From NCBI GenBank assembly GCA_007449985.2, contig VIIQ02000614.1, positions 186,001-250,000 on the forward strand: a stretch of DNA of 64,000 bases, in the 5' to 3' direction. This document shows positions 1 to 17,591 of the stretch, piece by piece. The notes beneath the pieces are model-generated. The model did not search any database, was not told the origin of the DNA, and saw only the letters and a list, made by a program, of their open reading frames with translations. Source of the stretch: Desmodesmus armatus (taxonomy: Eukaryota; Chlorophyta; Chlorophyceae; Sphaeropleales; Scenedesmaceae). Within the stretch, counting starts at the first letter, position 1. Every line of letters starts with the position of its first letter. The translations under genes were made by a program, and so were the position numbers.

Positions 1-652
1 CTTCCTGAATCCTTTGTGAGCGCAGCGCAATGAGTGCAAAGTGTTGGGGGTGTTGGGGTGCCTCAAGACCTGCCATGTCCACCAGGCTCCAACCAAAAAG
101 GGAGCAGAGGATGAGGACACGCTCTGCCACAACATGCCAACTAGTCAGCACAGTGTTGCTACTGTAGTGCCTAGGGCATCTCGGTATCCCTGCCTGGGCT
201 TGAGTGGCTTGTTCACTGGCTGTCCTGATTGATGGATACTGTCCTGCCTGTATTGTTGTGTGGGATGCATTGTGTGGCCAGGTGGGGCCAGAAACCCGAC
301 GGGGTGTGCTTGGTGGTGGGTGGCTGTGCGCGGGGCTTCGACCCTGCCACCAACACAACAGGTGCGCCAACAAAGGCTTTGTCCCAGGCCCCTTTCATGA
401 TCATGTCATGCATGAATTCAGGGGTTCGCATCGCATGGCGTTCACCTGTGCAAGTCTGCTTTGGGGCTGCTGACTGGTGCTCCCAGTGGCCTGTATAACA
501 TGCCGTTGCTGTCACTATTCTGTCACCCTGTTTTTTCTGGAGAGTGAGGGAGTTTCTGGAGAATCCTTCACTTTCCCCGATTGCCCAGTTGCACTTCACC
601 GTTTGCCATTGTCTTCTGTTTTGCTGTTGTCCCTTCCTTGTTTGCTGCACAG

Positions 653-3600
653 CTGACGTCATCTACACAAACAGCGACATGCAGCCGCCGGGAGCAGCAG
701 CAGCAGCGGCACGCGGAGACGCCACACCCAGCAGCAGCAGCAGCAGCAGCAGCAGCAAATCAAGCCGTGCCAAGCAGCTGCAGTACTTCTGGGAAGCCTT
801 TCCTGCAGCAGATGGGTTGGTGGGGCCCAGCCCCCATGCAATCAGCAGGAAGGCAGGTGACTGGCAGAGCGATGCGCGAACCACCTACATGTTCACATAC
901 ATGGATGCACAGGTATGGGTTGTGAGTTCAGCGCCCTATGGGTGCTGCTGGGGCTGAGCTGCTAGCATGCAGCGCTGCCGCAACTTGCTGATATGCACAG
1001 CCGGTCGTTCCACACCCGATTCTTTCTTCCCTTTGCCCAACTTGCCCCCCCCCCCTGTGGGAGGTGTCCTGACTGCCCCAATAGCGTCTTCCTCTGAAAA
1101 GGTCGATGCAATAACCACAAGAAGGCCAGACTGTCGTAGCAGTCAGCCAGACCATTCCATAGAGCCCACTCCTGCCAAAAGTTTGGGTGGGGAGGGCGCC
1201 CCTTGCTAGTAGCTAGGCACCCTATAGGGTGCTGGTGGCTCAGGGCTGCAGGCATGCAGCGGTGGTGCAGCTTGCTGAACTATACAGTCACAAGAGGTCC
1301 ATAATGTAGGCCCGTGGGGCAGGTTGTTCCCCGTTGCTGTGCTGTGATCGAACAATCGTGATCATCACTGCACTGAGTGCAGTGGGAGCTGTGCAGGAAG
1401 CCTACATCATGCATGTGCAGTGGCATTTGGTTTGTATCACGTAATGATGCCATTCTACAGTTGCTCCTGCCATGCCATGCCATGCCGTGCTGTGCTGTGC
1501 TGTGCTTTGACTGCCACCACAGCCGTGGCGGCCCAGCCTTGAGGAGTTGTTTGAGGACTACTGGGCCCTGATGCCAGCCTACCAGGGTGTTGAGGGGGGC
1601 CTGCAGCAGCTGGAGTTCATGCGGCTGCTGTTTGGTGTGTTCCCTACCTACAGGGACTCACCTCTGCAGCCAGGCTTTGACAGGTAAGGGAGGGGGGGTG
1701 GGGGAGGAATCCCTCTTGTGCTGTTGGCTCGCAGGCTAGCGCCGAGGTGGGGACCTTTTACACCATACCTGTACGATACTGTAACTTGCGTCCAGCCAGC
1801 GCTCCAGCTGGGGGACAACAAACAGCCAGGTCGAGGGGCCTCCGGCCTACTGAGTAAACCAGCAGCACTACTTGCGGGGGACCTGGGAGGAAAGGCAATG
1901 CACCACAACACTTCCAACCACGTCAACAAACTTCCTCCCAAACCCTTGCGGCTGATAACCTGGTCTCCCTTCCTGTCCCTTCCGCTCCCTTCCTCTGCCT
2001 TCCTCTCCACAGGGTGCTTCAGATAGGTGACGCCAGTGGCATTCAGTCCCCACTCAGCTTTGGAGGCTTCGGTGCCCTCACCCGCCACATGGGGCGCCTG
2101 GTGACCGCCCTCACAGACGCCCTGGACTCCGATGCCCTGTCGGCATCAGAATTGGGGTGGATCAACGGCTACAACCCTGGGCTCAGCTCTGCGTGGATGC
2201 TGCAGCGGGCCATGACAGGCAGCAGGGACCCCGAGGGTTCAGGGCCGTCACCTGACCTCATAAACAGGTCTGAGGGGTCCGGGCTGAGGGGTATGAGGGG
2301 GGGGGGGTTATGTTGCTGGTATGTATGCGTTTGTGAAGCTGATCTGCTGAAGCAATTGGTCAGCAGTCATGTGTAGCCAGCCTCAGCAGGCAGTACAGAT
2401 TTGACATTTAGTAGCACGTAAAGAAGCAAAAAAGAAGCAAATGAAAGGCAGAACCTTCTAAATTATAAAAAGTCTTGGCCCGCATGACATGCTGGAACAG
2501 CAGAAACCTGTTGTTGATGTCATTGTGCTGCTGCTGCCATGTCCTGCAGGATGTTGAGTGCCAACTTCAAGTCAATGGTGGAGCTAGGGGACGATGTGCT
2601 CAAGCCCTTCCTGCAGGTGTGACAACCGACAGCCCTCACTCTTTGCATCACACATACTGTACCACTTGTCATAACCTGTCACTGTGCCGATCATCGACGC
2701 TTGATCATGATTCACGAATCATAAGGCCTTGAACCTTGGTAGGACAGCAGTAGGCCTTGGGCCCCCCTCTTGCCCTAAACCCCCAGTAGCAGGCACAGGC
2801 ACAATGACGGGGGTGCATACTAAACCAGCTGCATCCCAACCTTCTGAAGGTGCTGCTGATCCATCAGTATGGAGGCTTGATAAGGCAAGGGCGTGCAATG
2901 ATGCAGTGCACCAGCTGCAGTGTGCTTTGAACCAACTGTGGATTTCTGTGGTGGAAGGTTTCACCGCGTTCGCTTTGTCTGGTACATAGACCCAGCCAGA
3001 TCATGATGTCAAGTGTGCAGCTGGCAACAGCCTGGCCCCAGCCGCCCTGTACATTGAGCTAGGCTGTGTCATAAAGTCGCGTCCAGGATGTTGCTAACTC
3101 GTTAGTAACGTGGCTGTGTTGTCCATTGGTGCCACAGCAGGACCAGCAGCCACGTCCAGCAAAGTTTGTCCACAACTGCAGTATGCTGTGCTGAATTACA
3201 CATGAGCTGTACTGAGCTGTGCCTGAACAAATGTGCTGTGGCATGTGTGTTGTTGTACTGCTGTCAGGATGTGATCAAGTTCCAGCCCCTCCTACGCACC
3301 ATGGGGGCACAGATTGCACAGGTGGGTGGCAGGACGTCCTAAACCCTAACCCCTAACCCCTATGCTGTCGACAGCATGCCTGCTGGTGGCGACACCGCAA
3401 CCGTGTATTGCACATGCATCCGTGCTGCGCAATGCGCTCCTGGGGGACGATACCGCAAGCATATGGGTTGGCCACCCCACACCCCAGCAGCTCAGCGCTA
3501 CGGTCCCAAAGTTGCTGTGCTGTGCATATAGCAGCTGTCAGGACAGCAGGACACAAGGATGACGTGTACAGCTCTCTGCACTCAGCCGTGTCTTGAGGCT

Positions 3601-4162
3601 GGCACCACACCATCTGGTACAGTGCAACTGCAACCAGGCCTGCAGGCAGATGCAGGTGCTTCTAGGGCACCTGGCCAACCTATGCGACTCATGCCCTGAC
3701 TATGTGCGGTTGTTGGTGTTGTGCTGCAGGACCCCTTGTTTGTGCCCCAGCTGATGGCCCATGTGGGCCCAGCAGCCCTGGCTGACTGGATGCTGCACGT
3801 TGGGGGCCTCGCAGCATTCAGCACCTTCAACGCAGCAGGTGCGCTCAAAAGTCCTGCTTATTGCAGGGATCCCCGGGTTCCGCAGCACATCCCACTATAG
3901 TGGCTAGTGTTCATCTGGTGCTTGCATTGGGCCATGCACATGGGTGGCTGATTGGACAAGAACCTGCTTCATGATGGTTTGGATCATTGCTGACTTGCAT
4001 TGAACTGATCACCAGTATCGTCTGCCTGCCTGTTGTGCCTTTGCAGCGCCGCCCTTGCAGCAGCTTTCGAAAGGCAAAGTGTTGCCTGACAAGGCCAAAT
4101 ATGTCGTCAGGCGAACCTTGGACGCTTGGAAGTATGGCAGTGGCTCGGATTTCAAGCTGTGA
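653..4162 (+). CDS. FAD-dependent oxidoreductase, cyclase/reductase-like (3' part, 7 exons)
   Basis: This is the C-terminal part of an FAD/NAD(P)-binding oxidoreductase found in plants and algae and distantly related to lycopene cyclases and geranylgeranyl reductases. Exons are 653-912, 1523-1683, 2013-2267, 2550-2616, 3268-3321, 3730-3838 and 4047-4162, and every intron phase closes. Recognisable blocks are QYFWEAFPA, RTTYMFTYMDAQ, a PTYRDSPL block and VLQIGDASGIQSPLSFGGFG, the last being the C-terminal FAD-contacting GD motif. The 5' end lies outside the window. The first 15 bases could be the end of an earlier exon, because a gtgagc donor follows, but this is not supported further. An Ala run and a nine-Ser run are inserted between NSDMQ and the conserved QYFWEAFP block, so the gene has a low-complexity insertion in a conserved region. 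Substrate is unknown; plastid location is inferred from the family. The stop is only about 240 bases before the sirtuin start. Confidence 0.8.
3339..3361 (+). repeat. Short telomere-like repeat in an intron
   Basis: Directly after the exon ending at 3321 is a CCCTAA-type array of about three degenerate units (cctaaaccctaaccccta). It resembles plant and algal telomere repeats on the C-rich strand but is too short and irregular to be a telomere. It is probably an interstitial remnant. Confidence 0.5.
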
Positions 4163-4399
4163 TACGCCGGTTCTATATATGTCGAGTTGTTTTGGCAAGC
4201 TGTAGCAGACTGCAGTTGTTGTACCTGCAGGTCAGCTGACAGGCTGTTCGAGTGGCCTTCCTCGCACCTTGCACTTGCATCCTCGCATAACATCACTTCT
4301 GGAACATATGATCCTGTCCAGACTGATTACATTGCTTGCATCTTCAGTTCGGAGCTTGGAAGTGAATTTGTCCAGAGTTTGCTGAACGGTCGTCTCGCC

Positions 4400-8723
<4,324 letters not shown>

Positions 8724-10260
8724 TAGTGTGGAGTAGCAGAGTGAGGTGTGAAGAGTGCAGCAGGTAGAGCAGCAAGGATGTGCTGTGCACTCACTGCGTG
8801 TACAGTGTCATCAGGGATCAGATCATCCGCTTGTAATGTATACCGGTGTGTAAGACACTTAGCTTGATGGCAACTGATGCTTGTGCTGAGACATCTCTGG
8901 GCCCAGGCAGAGCCCGACTTGGTTAGTGGCAGCACCGCCTGCCCCTGCAGTTGACAGCTGTCTACTGATCATTGTGAATGATAACAGACCTCTTGTCAGT
9001 TGAGTTGTCAGTATGTGACATAACAGGACATTTTACACGTGAACTTGATGCGTTACAGCACAAGGATCAACTGCTCTGCATGACGACTAGCAGTAGCAGT
9101 ATTCAAGAGATGGGTCGTTTGTGGGACAGGCAGAGCTTGTGCAGCGCGCCAGCTCAGCATCACCCCCCCCCCCTTTTCCACAACATGAGTAATTGAATTT
9201 GTGTCAACATTGTTGACAACCGCCTAGCATCCTAATCAGCCACCATGCTGATGCTTGTGCCTGACGGCACGTTGGCGCATGACAACCCCATTCACACCAC
9301 CTGACAGACAACACAACCTGAACCCACAGCCAGAGCTGGGACAGCCCTCAGCTTGCCACTGATGTTGTACCAATGAGCAAAGTTCACGCCCAGCAAGAAA
9401 CACTGTTGGCAACACTGTGCAGTCTTGTTCAATCAGTCAACAGCCACATGGTAAAGCATCAACAAGGCAGCACCTGGCACACACGCCAAGCTCAACGCTG
9501 CCAGCCTGCACCCACCTGTGCAAAGCCAGGAACCAGTCACCCCAGTCAAGGACCGTCAAGCCAGCCACAGGGCGGGCAAACAGTGATGCCTGCACAACAA
9601 CACTGCAAGTGCTAAGGCTACATTGGGTGCAGTGCTGTTCAGCGCCCACCCACACGCCTAGCGCCACACTGAACATACCATGCTTCCTGCAGCGCTCAGT
9701 GCCGCAAACACTGAGAAGGGCGAGGTGGACCTGCCTGCCTGATGCCCTGACCCAGCTTACCACCCTTGTTTTACCAAGTGCTTTGGAGGAGGGCGGGAGG
9801 GGAACCAAACACGGCCACATGCAGCCAACACTGCAAGGGCAGCGCTATTGATATCCGCCCTCACAAGCCTTACTCAGGGAGGCTGGGCACGGCATGCCAC
9901 TAAGCCGTCAACCCACTTCAGGCGGGGAAACATCTAAGCAGCTTGACTGAGGTGCAGCACAGCCTAGAAGCCGCCGCAGTGCAGAGCTCACCAGCAACAA
10001 TGAGCCATGCACTCTGCTGCGTCACCCACTTGCACACTGCTACGTGTGAGGCATCCTTGTGCAGGACACCACGCCAGCAACAACACCAACAGCAGCAAAC
10101 AACACCCGGCAACAGCACTACCAAGACCCAGCAACAGCAACACCAGCAGCAACATCAACCAGTGCAACAGCAGCAGGCACACTGCCCTCCTCACCACCAG
10201 CTGGTGCTGCAGCTGAGGCAGTTACCAGGTGCCAAAGCCCATGCCTGCCTGTGCTGACAA
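8724..10260. other. Intergenic, no gene seen
   Basis: This holds the sirtuin 3' end and the downstream side of the minus-strand Gln-rich gene. The open frames here are short and lack recognisable protein features. The 9943-10257 plus-strand frame is Gln/His-rich because it extends the CAG-rich composition of the neighbouring gene. Confidence 0.5.
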
Positions 10261-12957
10261 TCAAGCAGCGCCGCTGCCAGCAGCAGCAGAGGCCCCACCT
10301 TGACCCTCAACAGCTGCTGGTTGCTGCTGTGCTGCTGCCGCAGCAGCATCAGCCGCAGCTACCCCTGCCGCTGCTGCTGCTGGTAGGTTTGCTGTGGGCC
10401 GCAGCATCATCACCCGCCCTGCCTGCAGCTGCATCAGATGACCCCCAGAGAGAGGCGAGCGAGGTGTTACTGCTTTCTGCTGCAGAGCTGCCACTGCTGC
10501 CGGCAGAGGAGCACTGCCAGCTGGCTGCTGCACCTTGACCTGGATTGCTGCCAGGGCGGCTGGATCTGCTGCTGCAGATGGCTGCTGGGCCGCCGCTGCT
10601 GCTGCAGCGACAGGGGCTGGTGGGAGTGCAATCCCCTGACCAGCCCCACCTACTGCAGCTACCGTGCCACCACCAGGCTTACAGCCTTGCGCAGCAGCAG
10701 CAGCCGCAGCAGCGGCAGCTGGTGCTGAGGCTTGTGCCACTGTGTTTGCAGTGGGAGCAGCAGAAGCAAGAGCTGCTGCCACCTGCTGGCAGATGCTAGG
10801 GAGTGCAGGCCGCTGCTGCAGCTGCACCTTGAAGCCCCCACCTGACAAACCCCCTCCTGCAGCTGCAGCCGCCGCTGCCATAGCAGCAGCTGGCAGCCCC
10901 ACGCCGGCAGCCCTGGCAGCAGCTTGGTGATGCTGCTGCAGATTGAACAGCAGCTGCTGCAGGAAGGCACCTCCAGGCATGAACCTGGCAGCAGCTGCTG
11001 CAGCTGCAGCCGCCGCCGCTGCTTGCGCCGCCGAAGCTGCTGCCGCCGCTGCAGCAGCTGCACTGGGGGTGTGGCCAGCCTGGCGTCCAACCCCAAACCC
11101 TGCCGCAGCATGCAGCGCCTGCTGCCTGTTTTGGCCGCCACCCCGGCCGCTAGCCCCACCCCTGCCACCTCCCGCTGGCTGCTGGTGCCCACAGGCCTTC
11201 GAAGCAGCAGCAAGTGTCCGCTGCTGCTCCTTGGTGAGTGTTGGCAGCGCCACAGGCTGTGCCGCTGCCGCTGCGCGTGCTGCAGCTGCCACGCGCGCTG
11301 CCGCAGCAGCTTTCTCTGCCTCAACTGCTCGCGCCGCCGCTGCCGCCTGACGTGCATGCTGCAGCGCTAGGTCCCACCTGCTCTCCTCGGCAGTTTCTAG
11401 CAAGCCCTCTAGCAGCGTGCAAGGCGCGAGGTTGACGAGCACTGACACAGCAGCTGCATCGTCACACAGCTCGTGAATCTTGGCGAAGCAGCAGCTGCGG
11501 CTGCTGGTGGCGAGCTTGGGGACATGTCAACGTCCTCAGCGGCAGCAGCAGTTGCGGTCGTATCATGTCCACCTGGCTGAGCGAGCTCACCCTGCTTGAT
11601 AGGGCCACTGGAGGCAGCAGGAGCAGGAGCAGCAGCAGCAGCAGCAGCAGATCCCAGCTGGAGCGGGGGAGCGTCGGTCATCTCCACGTCCAAGCTGCCG
11701 CCGCCGCTACTACGTATGCCACCGCTGCCGCTACTGCGCAGGCCGCCGCTGCCACTGCTGCGCAGGCCACCGTCGCTGCTGCTGCCATGGCCGTCAGTGG
11801 CCAGGTCCTCTGCTGCTGCTGCAGCGAGTGTCCCCACCCACCACCTGCCTGCTGCTTCGTCCGGCACAGCACTTGCATGCAGTAGGTCCTGCTGCTGGTG
11901 CAGCTGGTGTAGCCAGGACTCGTAGGTAGCCTGCTGATCTTTGGCCTTTCCACGCTTGCCACCAGCTTGCTGCTGCTTGTCCTGCTGCTTGTCCTGCTCC
12001 CGTGTGCCTGCTGCTGTTGGGGCTTTTGCTTCTGCTGCTTCTGCTGGAGCTGCTGCTGCCCCTGCTGCTGCTGCTGCCACTGCTGCCAGACCAAACTGCC
12101 GTTTGGCAGCACCTTGATAGGCCCACCTGGCCGCCACTGGCTGCTGCCAGCTGCTGTGCTCCTGCCAGCCTCGCGCCATTCAGCAGGGCAGCAGGCTGCA
12201 GCCCTGCCAGCGACAGCAGCACACTCCCAGCTGCAGCAGACATGCTGTTGGCACCAGCACCAGCACTACCACCAGCGGCAGTGGACCCGCCAGCAGCACT
12301 ACCCTTGCTGCTGTTGGCAGCTGCAGCAGCACCCTGTAACTGACCCAGGAGGGAGCTCTGCAGGGCTGCCAGGGCCAAGCCATTCTGTGCCACTGCTGCT
12401 GCAGCAGCGGGTCCCTTGACGCCTGCAAGCTGCAGCAGCAGCTGCTGCTGGTTGCTGATGGCGGCTGCTGTTGCAGCAGCAGAGCCGGGGGCTGGAGCAG
12501 TACCGGCCTTGGTTGCAGCAGCTGCAGGCTGTGCCTGCTTGGCAGCAGCACCGCCCAGCAGCCCCTGCTTTGCTGCTGCCATCAGCAGCGACAACTGCTG
12601 CTGCTGCTGGGCCGTCAGGCTGCCCTGGCTAGCTGCTGGTGCTGCTGCTGCTGGCCGCGGCTTGAGCGGACTGCCTGCAGCTGCTGCAGCAGCAGGCTTG
12701 CCCGAGGTAACTGCTGCCTTTGCTGTGCTCTTGGCCAGGGGTGGCGACAGCGCTCCCACTGCTGCAGCACTACTAGCAGTCCCTGCTGTTGTTGCAGCAG
12801 CCGCAGCAGCGGCAGGTGTTGCAGCGGCAGCCGGTGTGTCGCTGGCAGTGCCGCTTGAGCTACTGGCCCCCGGTCCATGATGGCTGCTATGGCCATGTTG
12901 CGCTCAGCTGTCAACACACCAGAGCCCGCAGCCTTGGCAGGCGTGCCAGCAGGAGAC

Positions 12958-12991
<34 letters not shown>

Positions 12992-15799
12992 CCTGCTGGC
13001 CTGCAGGACTGCCGCTGCTTTGCTGTGCGGGCTGGTGCTGTTGACCACCCTGACCCATCTGCAGCTGCCGCCGAGCCACAGCAGGGCCTGTGGGGGCTGC
13101 TGCTGAAGATGCCGATGCCCCATCGGGCTGCTGCTGCGCAGACACCGCCCCCGCCCCACCAGCCGCCTGCTGCTGTTGCTGCTGCTGTGCTGCCATCCCC
13201 TGTGCCGGCTCCGGTGTGTCTTCCTCCACAGGGCTCGTGCTTCCTGCCTTGACCAGCCTGTCCTGGATGGCAGCTATGGCAGCACAGCGCTGGGACTGCA
13301 GTACAACAGCGGGACGGCCCAAGCTGCTGCCAGCCTGTGCAGCAGCAGCTGGTGCGCCTGCTGCTGCAGCTGGGGTCTGAGAGGTCGACGCCAGCTGAGC
13401 CCTTTTGGGTGCCGCTGCTGCTGCAGAGCTGCCAGAGCCTGACACAAGTGCTGCCAGCAGCTGCTGCTGCGCCTGCACGACCGCCTGCGCATGTGTCGTC
13501 ACGCCTGGCTGGCCCGTGCTGCTGCTGGGTGGCTTGGCCTGCTGTTGGTCATGCTGCTGCTGCAGCATCTGGAGCAGCAGCATCTGCTGCTGCTTGTTGA
13601 GTGCACCCAGCGCGCCTAGAGCAGGCTGTGCTGCTGCAGTAGCAGCAGGCGTGTCTGCTGCTGTAGAGCCCAGCCTGCTCAGCAGGGTTGGCAATGCAGC
13701 AGCAGCCATCGCCAGCATACGCGCCTCATCAGATGCAGCAGACGCACCAGAACCACACGCTGCTGCTGCTGCTGCTGCAACAGGTCCCTGTCCCACCATG
13801 GCTGGCCCAGAGGAGCTCGCACCACCCAGCTGCTGCTGCTGTGCTGCTGAGACCGCTGGCTGCTGTTTTGCTGCTGCAGCAGCGTACTGCGCACCGGGTA
13901 CAACACCAGTGACCACCTGCTGGTGCGACGGCCTCGCTGCGGCAGCAGGCAGCTGCTGATGTTTCGGCAGGCCGAGGTCCATGCTTGTGGTGATGGTGTA
14001 ACCGTTGGGCCCAGCAGGTGCAGAGCTGGTGATCACAGACGGGCAGGTGCTGAGTGTGGATGCCCCTGCCGCTGCTGCTGTTGAAGCTGCTGGCTTTTGT
14101 GCCGCAGCAGCCTCACCTGTTGCCTGCTGCTGCTGCTGGCGGTGCTGCTGGCCCCTGTTCACGTTGCTCCTGCCCCAGCACACGCCCTGGTAGGGGCGCT
14201 TCTGAGGGTGACAGCAGCGACAGCAGGACCCCCACTAGCATGTGCTTCACCTGGTGCGGCTGCCGCTGGGGGGACAACCATACCAGCAGCGCCAGGTGCG
14301 CTGCCAACAGGTGCTGCAGCAGGATTGTTCCTTGCTGCCCCCGCTGTGTTGAATTGCTGCTGCTGCTGCTGCTGCTGCCGAGCAGGTGCTGCAGGAGCAC
14401 CTGCAGGAGGCAGCACACCAGCAGCAGCGATAGCCCCAGCCCCTCGCGCATCTCCAGAGCCAGCTACAGCCGCTGCTGGTGCCGCACCTGCAGCAGCTCC
14501 GCCATTAGTGCTGCTGCTGCCTCCCACTGCTGGGGATGGTGGGCGCGGGCTGCTGCTCCTGAATACAGTCCCTGCCCCTGAGTTCAGCATGGCAGCCACA
14601 CCAGCAGCAGCAGCACTGGCCGCTGCTGCACCTGCTGCAGTAGCAGTGGGCTGCGGGGACGGCCGCCGAGAAGCTGCCAGCAGCATCGCCTGCTCGTGCA
14701 GCGACACCTGCAGCTGCTGCTTGTGCTGCTGCTGCTGATCGGCCTGCTGCGTTTGTGCCTGGCTGGCGATAGGCTGGCTCATCCTCTGCAGCTGGGACTG
14801 TGCTGCTGAAGCTGCCAACTGCTGCGCCAGGCTCTGGTTCAGACCTCCTGCTGCTGCTGCCATCAGCTGGCCCCACTGCTGCTGCTGGTGTTGCTGGTGT
14901 TGCTGCTGCTGTTGGTGCCGGTGGGCCCTGGCAGCAGCTGCTGTCATGCCACCGGGGCTGGGAGCCCGCTGCTGCAGCATAGCCGCTGCAGGGCCGTTGA
15001 CACTGCCTGCAGCAGTAGCTGCTGCACTAACAGCTACAGCTGTCTGAGCAGCGCCAGCAGCTGCTGCTGCTCCCGGGGCCTTGGCCTTGATGGCCTGCGC
15101 CTGCTGTTGAGCCTGCTGCTGCTGCTGCAGCTGCTGCAACTGCCTCAGCTGTGCCTGCTGCAGCAGTACGTGCTTCTGCTGCTGGGCAGTGTGAAGCAGC
15201 TTGTGGAACTGCAGTGCCGTCACCTGCGCCCGCTGCAGCTTCTGCTGCTGCACTGCTATGGTATGTGACATGCTGGTAGAGGCAGATGCAGACGCAGAGG
15301 CTGCTCCTGCGGCACCATCCACTCTACCTGCGGACCCCCCAAGGGCTGCACCTGCTGCTGCAGGGCTGGGGCGCATCATGCCCTGGAGCACTGCTGCCGC
15401 TGCTGGTGGCTGCTGCTGTTCAGAGCCAGGCCGTGAGGCCGCCGGAGGTCGTAACAGCAGCTGTTGTGGAGGTGGGGTCCTGCCTGCTAGTGCGGCTGTG
15501 GTGGCCTGCAGCAGCAGCTGCTGCTGGCGCTGCGTCAGCAATGCTGCCGCTGCCAGTGAGGTGCCTGAGCTGCTGTTGGATGCCTTGCAAGCAGCCAGGT
15601 GTGCACTCACTGCTGCTGGCATTGCTGACTGTGGTTCTAGCCTGGGCCTCTTTGCATCAGCTGTGTCTGCTTCAGCCCCTGCTGAGGAGCCAGAGCCAAG
15701 GGCCATGCCATGAGGGCGCTTTGCTGACAGAGTGACAGACGGGAAGCCAGCAGAGGCTGCTGCCATGGATCCTGGCGACACACGGATGGACATACACAC
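10261..15799 (-). CDS. Very large Gln/Ala-rich low-complexity protein, frame broken in several places
   Basis: The minus strand codes for Gln, Ala, Ser and Pro runs interrupted by normal-looking segments, read in successive frames: 15799-14159, 14183-12615, about 12890-12120, 12150-12000, 12010-11500 and 11530-10261. The preferred start is the ATG at 15766 (MAAASAGFPSV), followed by an AKRPRLE basic motif that could be a nuclear signal. Non-repetitive segments include QKRPYQGVCWGRSNVN, two copies of a motif like AIAAIMDR or AIAAIQDR, KVLPNGSLVWQQW, DVEMTDAPP, EDVDMSPSSPP and KIHELCDDAAAVSVLVNL. No domain is recognised with confidence. Poly-Gln/Ala content with acidic patches is typical of transcriptional coactivators, but that is only an inference. 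Each frame change equals one missing base, so either the assembly has deletions or several short introns exist that I could not place. The stop is TGA at 10261-10263. The plus-strand Leu/Cys-rich frames opposite are shadows. Confidence 0.55.
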
Positions 15800-17591
15800 G
15801 ATGTGTCAGTGTCTGGACATATGAGAAGATGCTTCGTGAGGCCATGCAATGATCCACGAACGGGGCTGGTGATTAGGACGTGAGACAACATCCGGACTTC
15901 GCCTGTTGCGCCCAAGGGGACAGACATAGGTGCCTATGGCCCTTCACCAACATCGCCTCAACAACGTGCAGTGACTCAGGTGCTAGATCCCACAACTGCA
16001 GCTTTGCTGCTCACCTGCTTGAGAGAGCTGCATGGGGGCGGTTGGCGCCACATGGGCGCCTGGTACTGGAGCCAGCCCTCCTCCTGGCACACGCAATGGC
16101 TGAGCCAACGTCTGAGCCATCAAGCCAGAAGCCAGGTTCGCCGGGTCTCAGCTTGTGTTGCAATGCACATATTCACACAAACTGGAGAAAGGGCGCACTA
16201 TCCTTGGAAATCACCTGCGGGGCAGCGGCAGCTGGGGTGAGCACGATGCACATGCGGAACATCACATCTAGCGCATTTGCGTACAGCAAGACTGTTCCTG
16301 GCCAGCTGCCGAGGTTTCGTGCTTGTGCCCTGGCGCGGGTGTTAAAACGCAGATGACGCCCCCAGAGGGCAGCAGGGACCAGGAAATGGCACATGAATGC
16401 ACATTTAAGTTATTGGGCGGGGCAGGGCTGCCTGCTGCACGGCCTCAACCCACTTTGCCCATGCTGCAAGCCCCGCCCCTCTGCATGCGTTCCGTGAGCT
16501 GCTCCACAACTTACTACTTAGCGCCGGTGCCATGGTGGCGCGAGAGGGGCTTTCCTGGATTGCCCAGAGAGAGGTATGACAGTCGTGTGATGAAGCTGAG
16601 AGCCCTGGGACCCAGAAAGCAAACGATTGTAGCCGGTAGGCACACTCTGTGTTGCGTGTGCGAGTTGTTCGGCAGTTCCAGAGCGTGAGTGCAGAAACGC
16701 AGCAAGAATTGAGTGTGGTGCCACTGGCTCCCTCTTCTGTTGTGCAAGAGAATCAGCGTTCGTGGGGAATCAATACGTCAAGGCGGGAGGTCAACCGCGT
16801 TGTGTTGGTGCGAGCAACAAGAAACCTAGGGTTGGGGTTCAGTAACGGTCTGGTTGAAATTGTATTGCTCGTTAATTGTGGATGTCTTGTGGTTAAGATC
16901 GAGACATAAAGCAAAAGACGTCACCTAGGGCTCATGCTGCGTCGTTAGCTGTACACAAAACGTCTTGCCAAAGGGGCACCCAAGCTGCAAAAGGTTTGTT
17001 GCACCCAAGCAAGGCATCACCTGCAACTCCTGGATGATGTACATATTCAGCATGGCACTGTGCACGTTGTGGCCGGTGTGCAGTGTGCACCAAGGTGTAC
17101 AACCTGTTTGCGCTTGCCGGGCCTGTAGGGTTGAATGGCAAGCACAGGCCACACAGTGTTTCACCACACCGACATGCAGTCGTGTTATCGTGGAAATGCA
17201 GTCACAACATCACCAGGCCCCTGCCACCATACGGCAGTATCTAAAACCCACACCATCACCACAGCCCCCCCCCCCCCCCCACCCGCCCCGCCCGGGGGGG
17301 TGTCAAGGAAGACCTCATGGTACACAGTGCAGTAAGTGTGTGGAAACCGCGACGCTCACAACTATTTAGATGTTGAACAACGGCGCTAGCCACCAGCTCT
17401 TGACTGAAGTGACACTTCCCACCCACCTTCCCATGACAAGTGTGATGCTCAAGGGATGCACATGCTCATACAAACCTTCTGACCCATACCGATCTTTAAC
17501 TCCCCATTCTGCGTCTCCAGCAAGTTACGGCAACGTTCGAGACATAGGAATTTCAAACTCTCAGACTCTCAGACCAGGACTCTCAGACCAG
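15800..17591. other. Intergenic region between divergent genes
   Basis: This lies between the start of the minus-strand Gln-rich gene and the first BTB gene, so it should hold both promoters. No convincing coding segment is seen. A C run with adjacent G run lies near 17265-17300. The 15-base word ctagccaccagctct at 17386-17400 recurs upstream of the second BTB gene. Confidence 0.45.

Noticed and set aside
14202..14250. A 49-base GT-AG intron as explanation of the first frame change in the Gln-rich gene
   Set aside because: Donor leaves phase 1 while the acceptor frame requires phase 0, so the join is out of frame.
10943..14738. Long plus-strand open frames rich in Leu, Cys and Ala opposite the Gln-rich gene
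   Set aside because: They are the complement of CAG/GCA-repeat coding; the minus strand has the mixed, charged segments expected of protein.
15880..16356. 158-residue plus-strand frame
   Set aside because: No domain features, no splice context, and it lies in the shared upstream region of two divergent genes.
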